A stretch of 64,000 bases of DNA. Origin: Streptomyces sp. NRRL B-1140 (lineage in GTDB: Bacteria > Actinomycetota > Actinomycetes > Streptomycetales > Streptomycetaceae). This document shows, piece by piece, positions 45,473 to 55,166 of the stretch. The first letter of the stretch is position 1; every line of letters starts with the position of its first letter. The stretch covers positions 124,001-188,000 of the forward strand of contig NZ_LGEA01000014.1 of NCBI RefSeq assembly GCF_001280065.1, written 5' to 3'. The notes below the pieces were generated by a model. That model was given only the letters and a program-made list of their open reading frames with translations, was not told where the DNA came from and did not search any database. The translations under genes and the position numbers were made by a program.

Positions 45473-45769
45473 TTGAGATCTCCTGGTTCGCGGGGACAGT
45501 CACCATGAGTACTTCCAGGCTCACAGCTTGTATCCATACGATAAAAGGTGCAACTGGGTGAAATTCGTACGATTTACCCGGCGCGGTGGGGTGGTCTCGT
45601 GTCGGGCAGGCTCGCGGTGTCGCGCATGTCCCGTTCTGCGCTGATCTTTACCGCGGGCGCATCGGGTCATGTGCGGCGCCAGCCAGTACTCTGGCGATTC
45701 ACTCGTACGGCTGCGCCCTCGCAGGCGTACGGACCGGAGGCGATGCGTAGTGGAGAGGCGGTCCGTCCG

Positions 45770-46162
45770 ATGACCGAAGTTCCCGACCCCGAGGTCGTGG
45801 AGCTGGCGACCAAGATCTTCGATCTGGCCCGGCGGGGACAGACCGAGCCGCTCGTGGCCTATGTGGACGCGGGTGTTCCGGCCAACCTCACCAATGACCG
45901 CGGCGACTCGCTCGTGATGCTCGCCGCCTATCACGGCCACTCCGAGGCCGTGCGCGCCCTGCTCGACCGCGGCGCCGAGGCCGACCGCGTCAACGACCGA
46001 GGCCAGACCCCGCTCGCGGGGGCGGTCTTCAAGGGTGAGACGGACGTGATCAAGGCCCTCCTGGAGGGTGGAGCCGACCCGTCCGCCGGCATGCCGTCGG
46101 CGGTCGACACCGCCAGGATGTTCGGCCGGACGGAACTGCTCGAACTGTTCGGCGAGCGCTGA
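45770..46162 (+). CDS. Ankyrin repeat protein
   Basis: A 130-residue protein with three or four ankyrin repeats: GQTEPLVAYVDAGVPANLTN, GDSLVMLAAYHGHSEAVRAL, GQTPLAGAVFKGETDVIKAL and a partial last unit. It is likely a small cytosolic scaffold or inhibitor. The ATG at 45770 is chosen at MTEVPDPEVVELATKIFDLA; ATG at 45743 is possible. A CGCCAG/CTGGCG inverted repeat at 45677-45696 lies in the promoter region. Confidence 0.85.
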   Translation: MTEVPDPEVVELATKIFDLARRGQTEPLVAYVDAGVPANLTNDRGDSLVMLAAYHGHSEAVRALLDRGAEADRVNDRGQTPLAGAVFKGETDVIKALLEGGADPSAGMPSAVDTARMFGRTELLELFGER

Positions 46163-46357
46163 GCCGACCGGTCTGACCTGGAACGACAACGAAAACGGGG
46201 GAGGCGGTACAGGGCCGCCGAAATTTCGGTCGCGGCAGACGGAAGTGCCGAGTCATCATGACGACGTGGTTCACGGACGTGATGGTTGGGCAGGTTTTGC
46301 CGCACCGCGCGGGCCGTGACGCGGTCCGCAAGGGCCACCGACGAGAGGCAGAGGAAG

Positions 46358-46417
46358 ATGGTCTACAGCAAGCAGGAAACGGCGGGCGCTCCGACGTGTT
46401 GTCACGCGGCCAGGTAG
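46358..46417 (+). CDS. Candidate 19-residue Cys-rich peptide
   Basis: ATG at 46358 opens MVYSKQETAGAPTCCHAAR, stop TAG at 46415. A purine-rich AGAGGAAG stretch lies just before it. The peptide has a vicinal Cys pair and no hydrophobic signal. It lies 46 bases before the HEAT-repeat gene, so it may be a leader ORF or a short peptide in its own right. The codons are mostly G/C-ending, apart from two TGT cysteines. Confidence 0.4.
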   Translation: MVYSKQETAGAPTCCHAAR

Positions 46418-46462
46418 TACACGTCCCCGGTTGCGTCGACGCTTGATGTGAGGCTGTTTCCC

Positions 46463-47881
46463 ATGTTCGATCCGGTCATAGCGCCCAGCGGTACGCTGCT
46501 CGGCCTGCTTCAGCGGGGCCGCGGCGACGGCACGCTGCACGCGCTCACCGCCCCGCGCCCCGAGGCGCTGGCGGCGTTGAACCACTGTGTGCTGCGCGAT
46601 CCCCGCCACGACTGGCAGGTGGAGAACCGCTCCCTCTACTACGCTCGCCTCTACCTCGACCTGAACGGCGAGCTGGACGACATCGAGGCCCATCTCTTCG
46701 GTGCCGAGGACGTCCTCGACACCGAAGAGGCACGCACCGGGCTCGCCCTGGCCGTCCTCGGGCACCTCGCCTCCTACGGCAGGCGGGACGCGCTCGAACT
46801 GCTGCGCAGGTACGCCGCCCACGGCTCCAACTGGGCCTGGGCCCTCGACGAGCTGGCCCTCAGGGACGATGACGCGGGCCTTCGGGCCCTCGCCGCTCCC
46901 GTCCTCGCCCGGTTCCCGGCCGATCCGGAGGGCGATGCCGAGCTGGCCGCCACCGTGCGGGACGCCTTCGAGCCCCGGCCCTGGCGGCTGTGGGCCGAGG
47001 ATCCGCGCGAATCCGTCGCCGCCCGTGTGCGCGCCGCTCACGAGGCGGGCTGCTTCGACCGCTGGCAGCGGCAGATGCGGCCATCGGGTCCCCGCCCGGG
47101 CTGGAGCGTGCAGGCCGTTTTCGAATGGGCCCAGCAGGGCATCGAGCGGGGAGCCGCCCTCCATGTGCCGGCCGCCCGCTGTCTCAGTGCCGTGGCCGGG
47201 CCCGAGGACCGGGCCGAGATCGTCCGGGCGGCCGGGGACGGCACCGACGGAGCCCGGTGCACGGCCCTGAGGTACCTCGCCGACCTCAACGATCCCGACG
47301 CCCTCGATCTGATCGAGGGCGCCGTGGCCACCGGCTCGACGCTCGTCGTGGACGCGGCCGTCGACGCCTTCGAACGAATGCGCTCGCCGGCCGCTGTGGA
47401 CCGGGCCCGCCGCTGGGCCCGGCGCCCTGACGTGCTGGGCGCCGCCGCCGGACGGGTCCTCGCCTGCCGGGGCGGGGTCCAGGACCGGGATCTTGTCCTC
47501 GCGGCGCTGCGCGAGGCCGTCCGGGGCGAAGGCCCCGACGCGCCGACCCTGTGGACCCTCGTGGACGGCGCCGGACGGCTCGGCATCGCCTGCGCCGCCC
47601 CCGTACTGCGCCACGTCTACCGCGAGACGGCCTCCTCCCATCTGCGCGGCCGGGCCGCACGGGCCCTCGCCGCCACCGACCCCTCCTTCGCCACCGGCTT
47701 CGCCGTCGAGTGCCTGTGGGACTGCGAGGAGACCACCCGGGAGATCGCCGCCCGGCACGCCGAGACCGGGGACACCCGCGTCGTCGAGCGACTGCGCCGG
47801 CTCGCCGCAGACCCGGCCGAGGAGGCCGAGGTGCAGACGGCCGTACGCAGCAGGATCGGTCCCGAGGAAACCGCGGTGTAA
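46463..47881 (+). CDS. HEAT-repeat-like protein
   Basis: A 472-residue Ala/Arg-rich helical protein with repeated units of about 35-45 residues, for example ALAVLGHLASYGRRDALELLRRYA, TALRYLADLNDPDALDLIEGAV and VDAAVDAFERMRSPAAVDRARRW, consistent with HEAT or HEAT-like repeats. No enzymatic motif. It may be a scaffold. The ATG at 46463 is favoured; a GTG at 46448 in frame is possible. Confidence 0.78.
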   Translation: MFDPVIAPSGTLLGLLQRGRGDGTLHALTAPRPEALAALNHCVLRDPRHDWQVENRSLYYARLYLDLNGELDDIEAHLFGAEDVLDTEEARTGLALAVLGHLASYGRRDALELLRRYAAHGSNWAWALDELALRDDDAGLRALAAPVLARFPADPEGDAELAATVRDAFEPRPWRLWAEDPRESVAARVRAAHEAGCFDRWQRQMRPSGPRPGWSVQAVFEWAQQGIERGAALHVPAARCLSAVAGPEDRAEIVRAAGDGTDGARCTALRYLADLNDPDALDLIEGAVATGSTLVVDAAVDAFERMRSPAAVDRARRWARRPDVLGAAAGRVLACRGGVQDRDLVLAALREAVRGEGPDAPTLWTLVDGAGRLGIACAAPVLRHVYRETASSHLRGRAARALAATDPSFATGFAVECLWDCEETTREIAARHAETGDTRVVERLRRLAADPAEEAEVQTAVRSRIGPEETAV

Positions 47882-48227
47882 GCGCGCGACGCCCCCTGTC
47901 GACGGGATGCCGGGGCGGATCCACGCGTCCGGGGTGAACGGTGGACGAACCGCGGGTGAGGAGGACAGGGACGCCGCCTGACCCGCGGGTGGGCCTCACA
48001 GCGCTCAGGGGACGTTCCCCGCCCGGGGAGATCCACGTTCTGCGAAAGCGGGCGGCAACTCGCCCCGCGGTGGGCCGACCGCGGCACGTCGGCGTGGCCG
48101 GCCACCGCGCACCTGCCCGGGCCCTGACGGTCCGGCGGGTCGGCGGCGCGTACGGGCGGTCAGCTGTGACCGGCCGGACGGTTTCGGCGGCGGTGTGCGG
48201 CCGGTCAGCCGCGAACGGACCCGGGGT
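47882..48227. other. Convergent intergenic region, no gene seen
   Basis: 346 bases between the HEAT-like gene and pxpC, read towards each other. The sequence is rich in short inverted segments such as CCGCGGG and ACCGCGG but has no stem as clear as the other terminators, and no frame with a ribosome binding site. Confidence 0.5.
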
Positions 48228-49097
48228 TCAGCGGCGGCGCACGGGCACGAAGCGGACCGGTGTGCCGGGAACCGCCTGGGCTGCGGCCGGGAGGTCTGCC
48301 GTGCGGACCACGGCGATCACCGGGTAGCCCCCGGTGGTCGGGTGGTCGGCCAGGAACACCACCGGTCTGCCGTCGGGCGGCACCTGCACGGCGCCGAGCA
48401 CCATGCCCTCGCTGGGCAGTTCGCCCGGCCGGGCCCGCTCCAGGGCGGGTCCCTCCGTGCGCAGCCCGATGCGGTTGCTCGCGGAGGACACCCTGAACGC
48501 GCCGGAGGTGAAGGTGCGGACCGCCTGCGGCGTGAACCAGCCGTCGCGCGGGCCGAGCGTCACCCGCAGCACCAGCTCGGCCGGGGGCGCCGGCTGGGGG
48601 CCGACGTCCACGCGGGCGGGCACGCCCACCGGCCGGCCCAGCGGCAGTACCGTTCCGTCGGCGAGCGGAGGCGGGCCGAGCCCCGACAGCAGGTCCGTCG
48701 ACCGGCTGCCCAGCACCGGTTCGACCGCGATGCCCCCGGCGAACCCCACGTACGTGCGTACGCCCGACACCGCGGGCCCGACGTCCAGCAGCGCACCCGC
48801 GGGCACCCGCAGCGGCGCACCCCAGGCCGCGGGCCGCCCCTCCACCGTGACCCGGCAGGGCGCGCCCGCGACCGCCACGGTGACGGACGAGCGGGGGCGT
48901 ACGGCACAGCCGTTGAGGGTCGTCTCCAGCACCGCCCTCCCCGGCGGATTGCCGACGAGCCGGTTGACGAGGTCCGCGGCCGGCCGGTCCAGCGCCCCCG
49001 AGTGGGGAACGCCGAGATGGGCATGGCCGGGGCGGCCCGCGTCCTGCACCGTGGTGAGGGCCCCGGCACGGACGACGGCGAGCGCTCGGTCCGTCAT
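48228..49097 (-). CDS. pxpC: 5-oxoprolinase subunit PxpC
   Basis: A 289-residue protein of the biotin-dependent carboxyltransferase/allophanate hydrolase subunit 2 family, here PxpC. Key segments are VQDAGRPGHAHLGVPHSGALDRPAADLVN and VLGAVQVPPDGRPVVFLADHPTTGGYPVIA. PxpABC together cleave 5-oxoproline to glutamate with ATP. The ATG at 49097 overlaps the pxpB stop by 4 bases. It is the last gene of the operon. Confidence 0.92.
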   Translation of the reverse strand: MTDRALAVVRAGALTTVQDAGRPGHAHLGVPHSGALDRPAADLVNRLVGNPPGRAVLETTLNGCAVRPRSSVTVAVAGAPCRVTVEGRPAAWGAPLRVPAGALLDVGPAVSGVRTYVGFAGGIAVEPVLGSRSTDLLSGLGPPPLADGTVLPLGRPVGVPARVDVGPQPAPPAELVLRVTLGPRDGWFTPQAVRTFTSGAFRVSSASNRIGLRTEGPALERARPGELPSEGMVLGAVQVPPDGRPVVFLADHPTTGGYPVIAVVRTADLPAAAQAVPGTPVRFVPVRRR

Positions 49098-49720
49098 GAC
49101 CCCGCCCCGGGGGCGGAGGGCACGAACCGCACGCGCGTGCCCGGCGACAGCAGCGCGGCCGGTACGCGCGCGTGGTCCCACAGGACGATGTCCGTCGTGC
49201 CGATCAGCTGCCAGCCGCCCGGCGACGAGCGCGGGTACACGCCCGTGTACGGGCCGGCCAGCCCGACCGATCCGGCCGGGACAGCCGTGCGCGGAGTGTC
49301 CCGGCGTGGGACGTCGTAGCGGGAGGGCAGCCCGGTCAGGTAGCCGAAGCCGGGTGCGAAGCCACAGAAGGCGACCCGGAACTCCGTCTCCGCGTGGATG
49401 CGGGCGACCTCGCTCTCCGGAACGCCCCAGTGCGCGGCGACGTCGCCCAGGTCCGGACCGTCGTAGCGCACCGGGATCTCGACGACCGCACGCGCGCGTG
49501 GGGGAGCGGACGGCAGCTTCGCGGCGGTCAGCTCGGCGGCCAGCCGGGCAGGGGCGTCGAGGCCGTCGAGGAGGACCGTGCGGGCCGCGGGCACGATCTC
49601 GCGGGCCGCGAGCGAGCCCTCCGCGCGGCGCCGCAGCAGTTCCGCGTGCAGAGCCTGGGCCTCGTCGTCGGAGGAGACCTCGACGAGCAGGGCGTCCTCG
49701 CCGACGGACAGCACGTTCAT
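49094..49720 (-). CDS. pxpB: 5-oxoprolinase subunit PxpB
   Basis: A 208-residue carboxyltransferase subunit A/allophanate hydrolase subunit 1-type protein. The family segments IPVRYDGPDLGDVA, EFRVAFCGFAPGFGYLTGLP and RTAVPAGSVGLAGPYTGVYP are present. It works in a complex with PxpC and PxpA. It overlaps pxpC (downstream) and pxpA (upstream) by 4 bases each. Confidence 0.92.
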   Translation of the reverse strand: MNVLSVGEDALLVEVSSDDEAQALHAELLRRRAEGSLAAREIVPAARTVLLDGLDAPARLAAELTAAKLPSAPPRARAVVEIPVRYDGPDLGDVAAHWGVPESEVARIHAETEFRVAFCGFAPGFGYLTGLPSRYDVPRRDTPRTAVPAGSVGLAGPYTGVYPRSSPGGWQLIGTTDIVLWDHARVPAALLSPGTRVRFVPSAPGAGS

Positions 49721-50475
49721 GCGAAGGCCTCCACCCGGACTCCCGAGACCTCCAGCCGCTCACGCACCCGGCGGGCCAGCTCCACCGCGCCCGGAGTGTC
49801 GCCGTGCAGGCACAGCGAACGCGCGCGCACCGCGATGCGCGTCCCCGTGTGGGAGACGACCTCGCCGGAACGGGCCAGGCCGAGGGAGCGTTCCACGACG
49901 GCGTCGGGGTCGGTGACCACGGAGCCTTCCAGGGCGCGCGGCACCAGGGTGCCCGCGTCGGTGTAGGCCCGGTCCGCGAACGCCTCGGTGACGACCGGCA
50001 GTCCGGCCTTCCCGGCGAGCGTCAGCAGGCACGAGCCGGGCAGCCCGAGCACGGGCAGCGCGGCGTCCGCGAGGAGTACGCCGTCGACGACCGCGGAGGC
50101 CTGCTCCTCGTCGTGCACGACCCGGTTGTAGAGCGCGCCGTGTGGTTTGACGTAGGACACGCGGGTGCCCGCCGCCCGCGCGAAGACCTCCAGCGCGCCG
50201 ATCTGGTAGGCGACGTCCGCCGCCAGCTCGGCGGCCGGTACGTCCATGGCGCGCCGCCCGAACCCGGCCAGGTCCCGGTAGGACACCTGGGCGCCGATCC
50301 GGACCCCGCGCGCGGCCGCCAGCTCGCACACCCGGCGCATGGTGACGGCGTCCCCCGCGTGGAAGCCGCACGCCACGTTGGCGCTGGTGACGACGGACAG
50401 CAGCCCCTCGTCGTCGGTGAGCCGCCAGCGGCCGAAGCCCTCTCCGAGGTCGGCGTTCAGATCGATGCAGGCCAT
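49717..50475 (-). CDS. pxpA: 5-oxoprolinase subunit PxpA (LamB/YcsF family)
   Basis: A 252-residue LamB/YcsF protein with IDLNADLGEGFGRW, SANVACGFHAGD and SYVKPHGALYN, the family's metal/active-site motifs. The third component of the 5-oxoprolinase complex. AGGAG lies ahead of the ATG at 50475; an in-frame ATG seven codons upstream is less likely. Confidence 0.93.
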   Translation of the reverse strand: MACIDLNADLGEGFGRWRLTDDEGLLSVVTSANVACGFHAGDAVTMRRVCELAAARGVRIGAQVSYRDLAGFGRRAMDVPAAELAADVAYQIGALEVFARAAGTRVSYVKPHGALYNRVVHDEEQASAVVDGVLLADAALPVLGLPGSCLLTLAGKAGLPVVTEAFADRAYTDAGTLVPRALEGSVVTDPDAVVERSLGLARSGEVVSHTGTRIAVRARSLCLHGDTPGAVELARRVRERLEVSGVRVEAFA

Positions 50476-50492
50476 GGTTCCAGTGTCTCCTG

Positions 50493-51320
50493 TCATGCCA
50501 CGCGGTACTGCTCGTCGCGGGCATCGGTGATCAGCATCTGTCCCGGGGCGTGCGTGAGGGCGAACGGCGGCCGCGAGGCCGTCACGGCCGCCTGCGGTGT
50601 CACTCCGCACGCCCAGAAGACCGGGATGTCGTCCGGCTCGGTGTCCACCGGGTCCCCGAAGTCGGGACGGCCGAGGCCGGTGATGCCGAGCCCGGAGGGA
50701 TCACCGCAGTGCACGGGGCTGCCGTGCACCGCGGGCATGAGGCTGCTCTCCCGGATCGCCGCCGCCAGGTGCCGGGGCGGCACCGGCCTCATGGACACCA
50801 CCAGCGGCCCGTGCAGCCGCCCCGCCGGACGGCACTGCCGGCTTGTCACGTACATCGGGACGTTGCGGCCCTGCTCGACGTGGCGGATCGGCACGCCGGC
50901 CTCTCCCAGCGCCCATTCGAAAGTGAAGCTGCACCCGATGAGGAACGACACCAGGTCGTCCCGCCAGTACGCGCGCACGTCCGTCGGCTCGTCCACCAGC
51001 TCGCCGTCCCGCCACACCCGGTAGCGCGGCAGGTCGGTGCGCAGGTCCGCGCCGTCGGCCAGCACGGTGCTCCACGAGCCGGCGTCCGTGACGTCGAGGA
51101 CCGGGCAGGGCTTGGGGTTGCGCTGGCAGAACAGCAGCATGTCGTAGGCCCAGTCGGCGGGCACCGAGATCAGGTTGACCTGGGTGTGGCCGGCCGCGAC
51201 CCCCGCCGTGGGGCCCGTGAGGCCCTCCCGGAAACGGGCCCGGGCCGTCGCGGGGCTCCACGCGCGCGCGTGCTCGTCCACGAGGAGCAGCGGGCGGTCC
51301 TCCGTGCCGGTGCGGTTCAC
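50493..51320 (-). CDS. DUF1445 putative hydro-lyase (D-glutamate cyclase-like)
   Basis: A 275-residue YcsI/DUF1445 protein with [33 protein letters not shown] and [12 protein letters not shown], including the conserved Cys/His residues. The related domain in a mammalian mitochondrial enzyme is part of D-glutamate cyclase, which turns D-glutamate into 5-oxoproline; with pxpABC next in line this would feed the 5-oxoprolinase. AAGGAG precedes the GTG at 51320, which overlaps the MFS stop by 4 bases. Confidence 0.87.
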   Translation of the reverse strand: MNRTGTEDRPLLLVDEHARAWSPATARARFREGLTGPTAGVAAGHTQVNLISVPADWAYDMLLFCQRNPKPCPVLDVTDAGSWSTVLADGADLRTDLPRYRVWRDGELVDEPTDVRAYWRDDLVSFLIGCSFTFEWALGEAGVPIRHVEQGRNVPMYVTSRQCRPAGRLHGPLVVSMRPVPPRHLAAAIRESSLMPAVHGSPVHCGDPSGLGITGLGRPDFGDPVDTEPDDIPVFWACGVTPQAAVTASRPPFALTHAPGQMLITDARDEQYRVA

Positions 51321-52618
51321 GCGAGCTCCTTCCCGCGCGTCTCGGGCAGCCCGAGCAGCGCCAGCGCCGCGATGCCGTAGCCGATCGCGCCGAAGACCAG
51401 CGCGCCGCCGACGCCCCAGCTGTCGGCCAGGAACCCGACCGTCGTCGGGAACACGGCACCCACCGCGCGGCCGGTGTTGTACGTGAAGCCCTGCCCCGTC
51501 CCGCGCACCGCCGTCGGGTACAGCTCGCTCAGGTAGGAGCCGAAGCCGCTGAAGATCGCCGACATGCAGAACCCCAGCGGGAATCCGAGCACCAGGAGCA
51601 GGGTGTTGGCGCCGCTCGGGATGTTCGCGTACGCCAGGATGCAAAGCGCCGAGAGCAGGGCGAAGAGCCAGATGTTGCGCCGCCGGCCCAGCTTGTCGGT
51701 GAGGTAGCCACCGGTCAGATAGCCGATGAAGGCGCCCGAGATGAGGAACGTCAGATAGCCGCCGGTGCCGACGACCGACAGGTCGCGCTCGGACTTCAGA
51801 TACGTCGGCACCCAGGTGGCCAGCGTGTAGTAGCCGCCCTGGACCCCGGTCGAGAGCAGCCCCGCGAAGAGGGTGATCCGCAGCAGGCCGGGCTTGAAGA
51901 TCGCCGTGAAGGAGCCCTTCTCCGCGCTCTGCTCACGCGCCGCGGCGGCCTCGGGGGCGTCGTGCACGCTGCGCCGCAGCCAGATGACGAGCAGCGCGGG
52001 CAGCGCCCCGGTCCAGAACATGATGCGCCAGGCCAGGTCGTCGCCGGCCACCGAGAAGACCAGGGTGTAGACGATCACGGCGAGGCCCCAGCCCACGGCC
52101 CAGGAGCTCTGGATCGCGCCGAGCGTGCGCCCCCGGTTCCTGGCGCTCGCGTACTCGGCGACCAGGATCGCGCCGACGGCCCACTCGCCGCCGAATCCGA
52201 GGCCCTGGAGTGCGCGGAAGACCAGCAGTGTCTCGTAGTTGGGCGCGAAACCGCAGGCGACGGTGAACACCGCGTACGTGATCACCGTGACCATCAGTGC
52301 CTTCACCCGGCCGACCCGGTCCGCGAGCACCCCCGCGAGGGCGCCGCCGACCGCGGAGACCACCAGGGTGACCGTGGTGAAGAGACCCGTCTGGCCGCTG
52401 TTCAGGCCGAAGTAGGCGGACAGCGCGACCATGCTGAGCGGCAGCGTGAAGTAGTCGTAGGAGTCCAGCGCATAGCCGCCGAAGGCGCCGGCGAACGCGC
52501 GGCGGCCCCGCGGGCCCAGGGCGCGCAGCCAGCCGAACGCCCCGGCGTCCGGGGTGCTTTCGGTGGTGGCGGGTGGTGTGCCGTCGGTCAGGGCCTGCGG
52601 TGGAGGGGTCGAGCTCAT
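51317..52618 (-). CDS. MFS transporter of the pxp operon
   Basis: A 433-residue 12-segment MFS of the sugar/metabolite:H+ type (Tsr/JEN-like): [54 protein letters not shown] and [17 protein letters not shown]. Relatives carry carboxylates; here uptake of 5-oxoproline or D-glutamate is inferred from the operon. It is the first gene; GAGG lies 6 bases before the ATG. The promoter region contains the GntR operator at 52741-52753. Confidence 0.85.
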   Translation of the reverse strand: MSSTPPPQALTDGTPPATTESTPDAGAFGWLRALGPRGRRAFAGAFGGYALDSYDYFTLPLSMVALSAYFGLNSGQTGLFTTVTLVVSAVGGALAGVLADRVGRVKALMVTVITYAVFTVACGFAPNYETLLVFRALQGLGFGGEWAVGAILVAEYASARNRGRTLGAIQSSWAVGWGLAVIVYTLVFSVAGDDLAWRIMFWTGALPALLVIWLRRSVHDAPEAAAAREQSAEKGSFTAIFKPGLLRITLFAGLLSTGVQGGYYTLATWVPTYLKSERDLSVVGTGGYLTFLISGAFIGYLTGGYLTDKLGRRRNIWLFALLSALCILAYANIPSGANTLLLVLGFPLGFCMSAIFSGFGSYLSELYPTAVRGTGQGFTYNTGRAVGAVFPTTVGFLADSWGVGGALVFGAIGYGIAALALLGLPETRGKELA

Positions 52619-52740
52619 GGGCACCTCGCAGAGGGAGGACGGAGGGTGCTTCGGGGTGAGCCGTGCCGTACGGAGGCGGTCGGCGCCGCGATGGGGAAAG
52701 CGGGCCCATCGCCGCGACGCTGTGCACAGCACCGTAGAGG

Positions 52741-52753
52741 ATTGTTCAACGAT
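52741..52753. promoter_or_regulatory. FadR-type GntR operator
   Basis: ATTGTTCAACGAT is a near-perfect palindrome matching the FadR-subfamily core T-N-G-T-N3-A-C-N-A. It lies in the 185-base gap between the pxp operon and the divergent GntR gene, 51 bases from the regulator's start. Confidence 0.7.
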
Positions 52754-52803
52754 CCCTCAATACCCATGTTGGTTGTTCTTCTGATCTGCGGTTGAATTCC
52801 GGC

Positions 52804-53499
52804 ATGGCAGAGCAGCTGAAGGACCTCGCCGACGACCGGGCTCTCCTCGGGCGCACCAGCACCGCCGAGCGGGTCTCGGACATCCTCAGGAGCCGGATCG
52901 CCGAGGGGTACTTCCCGCCCGGCACCCGCCTTTCCGAAGACAGCATCGGTGGCGCGCTCGGCGTCTCCCGCAACACCCTGCGCGAGGCGTTCCGGCTGCT
53001 CACGCACGAGCGTCTGCTCGTCCACGAGCTGAACCGGGGAGTCTTCGTCCGGGTCCTGACCGTCGAGGACGTCGAGGACATCTACCGCACCCGGCGGCTC
53101 GTGGAGTGCGCCGTCGTCAGGGGCCTGGGCGAGCCGCCCTACGGCCTGGACGGGCTGGCCGGGGCGGTCGCGGAGGGACGGGCGGCGGCCCGGGAAGGTG
53201 ACTGGAAGGGAGTGGGTACGGCCAACATCCACTTCCACCGGGAACTGGTCGCCCTCGCCGCGAGCGAGCGCACCGCCGAGCTGATGCGGAGCGTCTTCGC
53301 CGAACTGCGGCTCGCCTTCCACGTCGTGGACGAGCCGCAGCGGCTGCACGAGCCCTACATCGCACGAAATGTCGCGATTCTTGAGGCCCTTCAGCGGGGG
53401 GACCGCAACAAGGCCGAGAGTCTGCTCGCGGGGTACCTCGACGACTCGCTGGAGCGTGTGGTGGAGGTGTACCGGCGACGGGTCGGCGAAGACGGGTGA
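52804..53499 (+). CDS. GntR family (FadR/FCD) transcriptional regulator
   Basis: A 231-residue protein with a GntR winged helix (about 22-90: RIAEGYFPPGTRLSEDSI, GVSRNTLREAFRLL) and an FCD ligand domain (about 95-225) holding metal-binding residues in NIHFHRELV and the later His segment. It is divergent from the oxoproline operon and probably represses it. ATG at 52804; the in-frame TTG at 52792 is an alternative. Confidence 0.88.
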   Translation: MAEQLKDLADDRALLGRTSTAERVSDILRSRIAEGYFPPGTRLSEDSIGGALGVSRNTLREAFRLLTHERLLVHELNRGVFVRVLTVEDVEDIYRTRRLVECAVVRGLGEPPYGLDGLAGAVAEGRAAAREGDWKGVGTANIHFHRELVALAASERTAELMRSVFAELRLAFHVVDEPQRLHEPYIARNVAILEALQRGDRNKAESLLAGYLDDSLERVVEVYRRRVGEDG

Positions 53500-53568
53500 G
53501 GGCCGCGGTCCCAGGGGCGCACCGCGTCGTTTGGGAGGTTGTCAGACCCAGGACCTAGTCTGTGCACC

Positions 53569-55095
53569 GTGACTTCGCCTGCATCGACGGACCGCGTTCC
53601 GCCCCAGCTCAGCGCGGGGCCGCGCCCCGCCCCGGGGCCGGCCGCCGACGAGGGCCTGGCGCGGCGCCTGCGCGCGCTCGCCTGCACCGCGCCGCTGCAC
53701 GACCTGGACGCGCGCAAGGCCAACCTGGCCGGCGAGTACTCGGTGTACGGCATGGCGGAGGTCGCCCTCGCGGCCATCGACCTGGTCACCCTCAACATGG
53801 ACTTCGACACGGGCGCGGACCACGACCAGATCGTCGCCCGCCTCATCCCGCGCATCGCCGCCCAGGCCGCGCAGCGCCCCGCCGCCGAGCACGAGCGGGT
53901 GGCCCGCTGGGTCCTGGAGAACCTGATCAACGTCGGCAGCGTCGACCGGGGATTCCGCGCCGTGTACGGCACGTTCGGCGCGGATGGCACCTATGTGCGC
54001 CGCGACTACGACTTCAAGCTGATCGAGGAGGTCCCCGGCCCCGGTGGCACGGTCTACCTCCGCACGACGGACGAGGCGGTCAACGTCCTCGTCGGCGCCC
54101 TCGACACGGACGTCACCAGCGCGCAGATCGCCGCCGAGGTCAAGCTGGAGATCCTGATCAGCCGCGGCCGGCTCGCCGACGCCCAGCTCGCCGCCGAACA
54201 GGCCCGCTACCGGACCGTGCAGTACTCCGAGACCCTGCGCCGCGCCCTGGAGGCGACCCGGCGCAACGTGCGCGCCGTGGACTGGCTCTCCGCCGTGCCC
54301 GACATGATCGCCGAGGCCCTGGAGCACGTCGCCGACCGCTACCGCCACGAGAACGCGATCCTCACCAACATCCGCAAGGCCCGGGACGAGTCCGAGGACC
54401 CCGAGCACAAGCGCCGCACCGCCGAGCTCGTCGACATCGTCAAGGACTGCATCCGCCGGCACACCCAGCTGCAGTCCCGGCTGCTGGAGGCCGGACCGCT
54501 GTTCCGCGCCGAACAGGACCGGCAGGCCTTCGCCACACCTCTGACGACCTCGGGCATAGACCTCTACGGGCACCTCGTCTCGCCCGTGCTGCCCCTGCCG
54601 CTGGAGCAGGCCGTCCGCGTCACCGACGCCTTCTTCGGCCGCGGCACCGGGCTGCGCACGCCCGTGTCCGTCCGGGTCGGGGACCTGGTCGACCTGCTGC
54701 TGACGCCGCCGGTGGAGCGCGAGCACCTGGGCGCCGAGATGCCCGAGCCCGACCTGATCGCCACGCCCGACGACAGCCGGTTCAGCGAGGAACAGCTGGC
54801 GGCGGCGCAGGAGCTTCTCGACCTGCCCGCCGACGCGCCGCGCCGGCTGTCGGGGCTGTTGGCCGAGGCCCGGCGGCAGGACCCCGAGCTGCCGTACCTG
54901 GTGGCCCTGCTGGCGGTGCACGCCGCCAGTCCGCCGGTCGGCACGGCCTACCGCCAGGGCGAGCAGAAGCTGCTGTTCGCCGTGGACGACGGGGCCGAGC
55001 TCGACGACCCGGAGTTCGGCGGGGCCGACCTCATCGTCGGGACGGCACTGCTGGACGCGGCGGGGATGGCGGCGGACAGGACGGAGGCCGCGTGA
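53569..55095 (+). CDS. Kleisin-like component of an SMC complex (JetA/MksF-type)
   Basis: A 508-residue helical protein. Residues about 20-180 resemble a winged-helix N-terminal domain (GEYSVYGMAEVALAAIDLVTLNM; EHERVARWVLENLINV; DYDFKLIEEV; YLRTTDEAVNVLV), 190-340 a helical bundle rich in Arg/Glu, and the rest a second domain (VTDAFFGRGTG; VGDLVDLLLTPP). The layout suits an MksF/JetA-type kleisin bridging the SMC head. It is the first of three co-directional genes. The GTG at 53569 follows a short CCAGGACC; a TTG at 53539 behind GGGAGG is an alternative. The assignment is by position and shape, not strong sequence matching. Confidence 0.6.
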   Translation: MTSPASTDRVPPQLSAGPRPAPGPAADEGLARRLRALACTAPLHDLDARKANLAGEYSVYGMAEVALAAIDLVTLNMDFDTGADHDQIVARLIPRIAAQAAQRPAAEHERVARWVLENLINVGSVDRGFRAVYGTFGADGTYVRRDYDFKLIEEVPGPGGTVYLRTTDEAVNVLVGALDTDVTSAQIAAEVKLEILISRGRLADAQLAAEQARYRTVQYSETLRRALEATRRNVRAVDWLSAVPDMIAEALEHVADRYRHENAILTNIRKARDESEDPEHKRRTAELVDIVKDCIRRHTQLQSRLLEAGPLFRAEQDRQAFATPLTTSGIDLYGHLVSPVLPLPLEQAVRVTDAFFGRGTGLRTPVSVRVGDLVDLLLTPPVEREHLGAEMPEPDLIATPDDSRFSEEQLAAAQELLDLPADAPRRLSGLLAEARRQDPELPYLVALLAVHAASPPVGTAYRQGEQKLLFAVDDGAELDDPEFGGADLIVGTALLDAAGMAADRTEAA

Positions 55096-55138
55096 TGCTT
55101 CCCCCGGTGGCCGGCCGCGGCGCCGACATGGCCGGCCA

Positions 55139-55166
55139 CGCAGTTCCCCGCGCCCCTGAGGGCGTT
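55139..55166 (+). repeat. Solo copy of the GCAGTTCCCCGCGCCCC element inside the SMC operon
   Basis: ACGCAGTTCCCCGCGCCCCT lies in the 109-base gap between the first two genes of the SMC operon. It repeats the core of the terminator arms at 24546-24629 but has no matching arm here, so it cannot fold as a terminator on its own. Confidence 0.65.

Noticed and set aside
47941..48327. 128-codon + strand frame in the gap before pxpC
   Set aside because: No ribosome binding site, runs into pxpC on the other strand, low-complexity composition.
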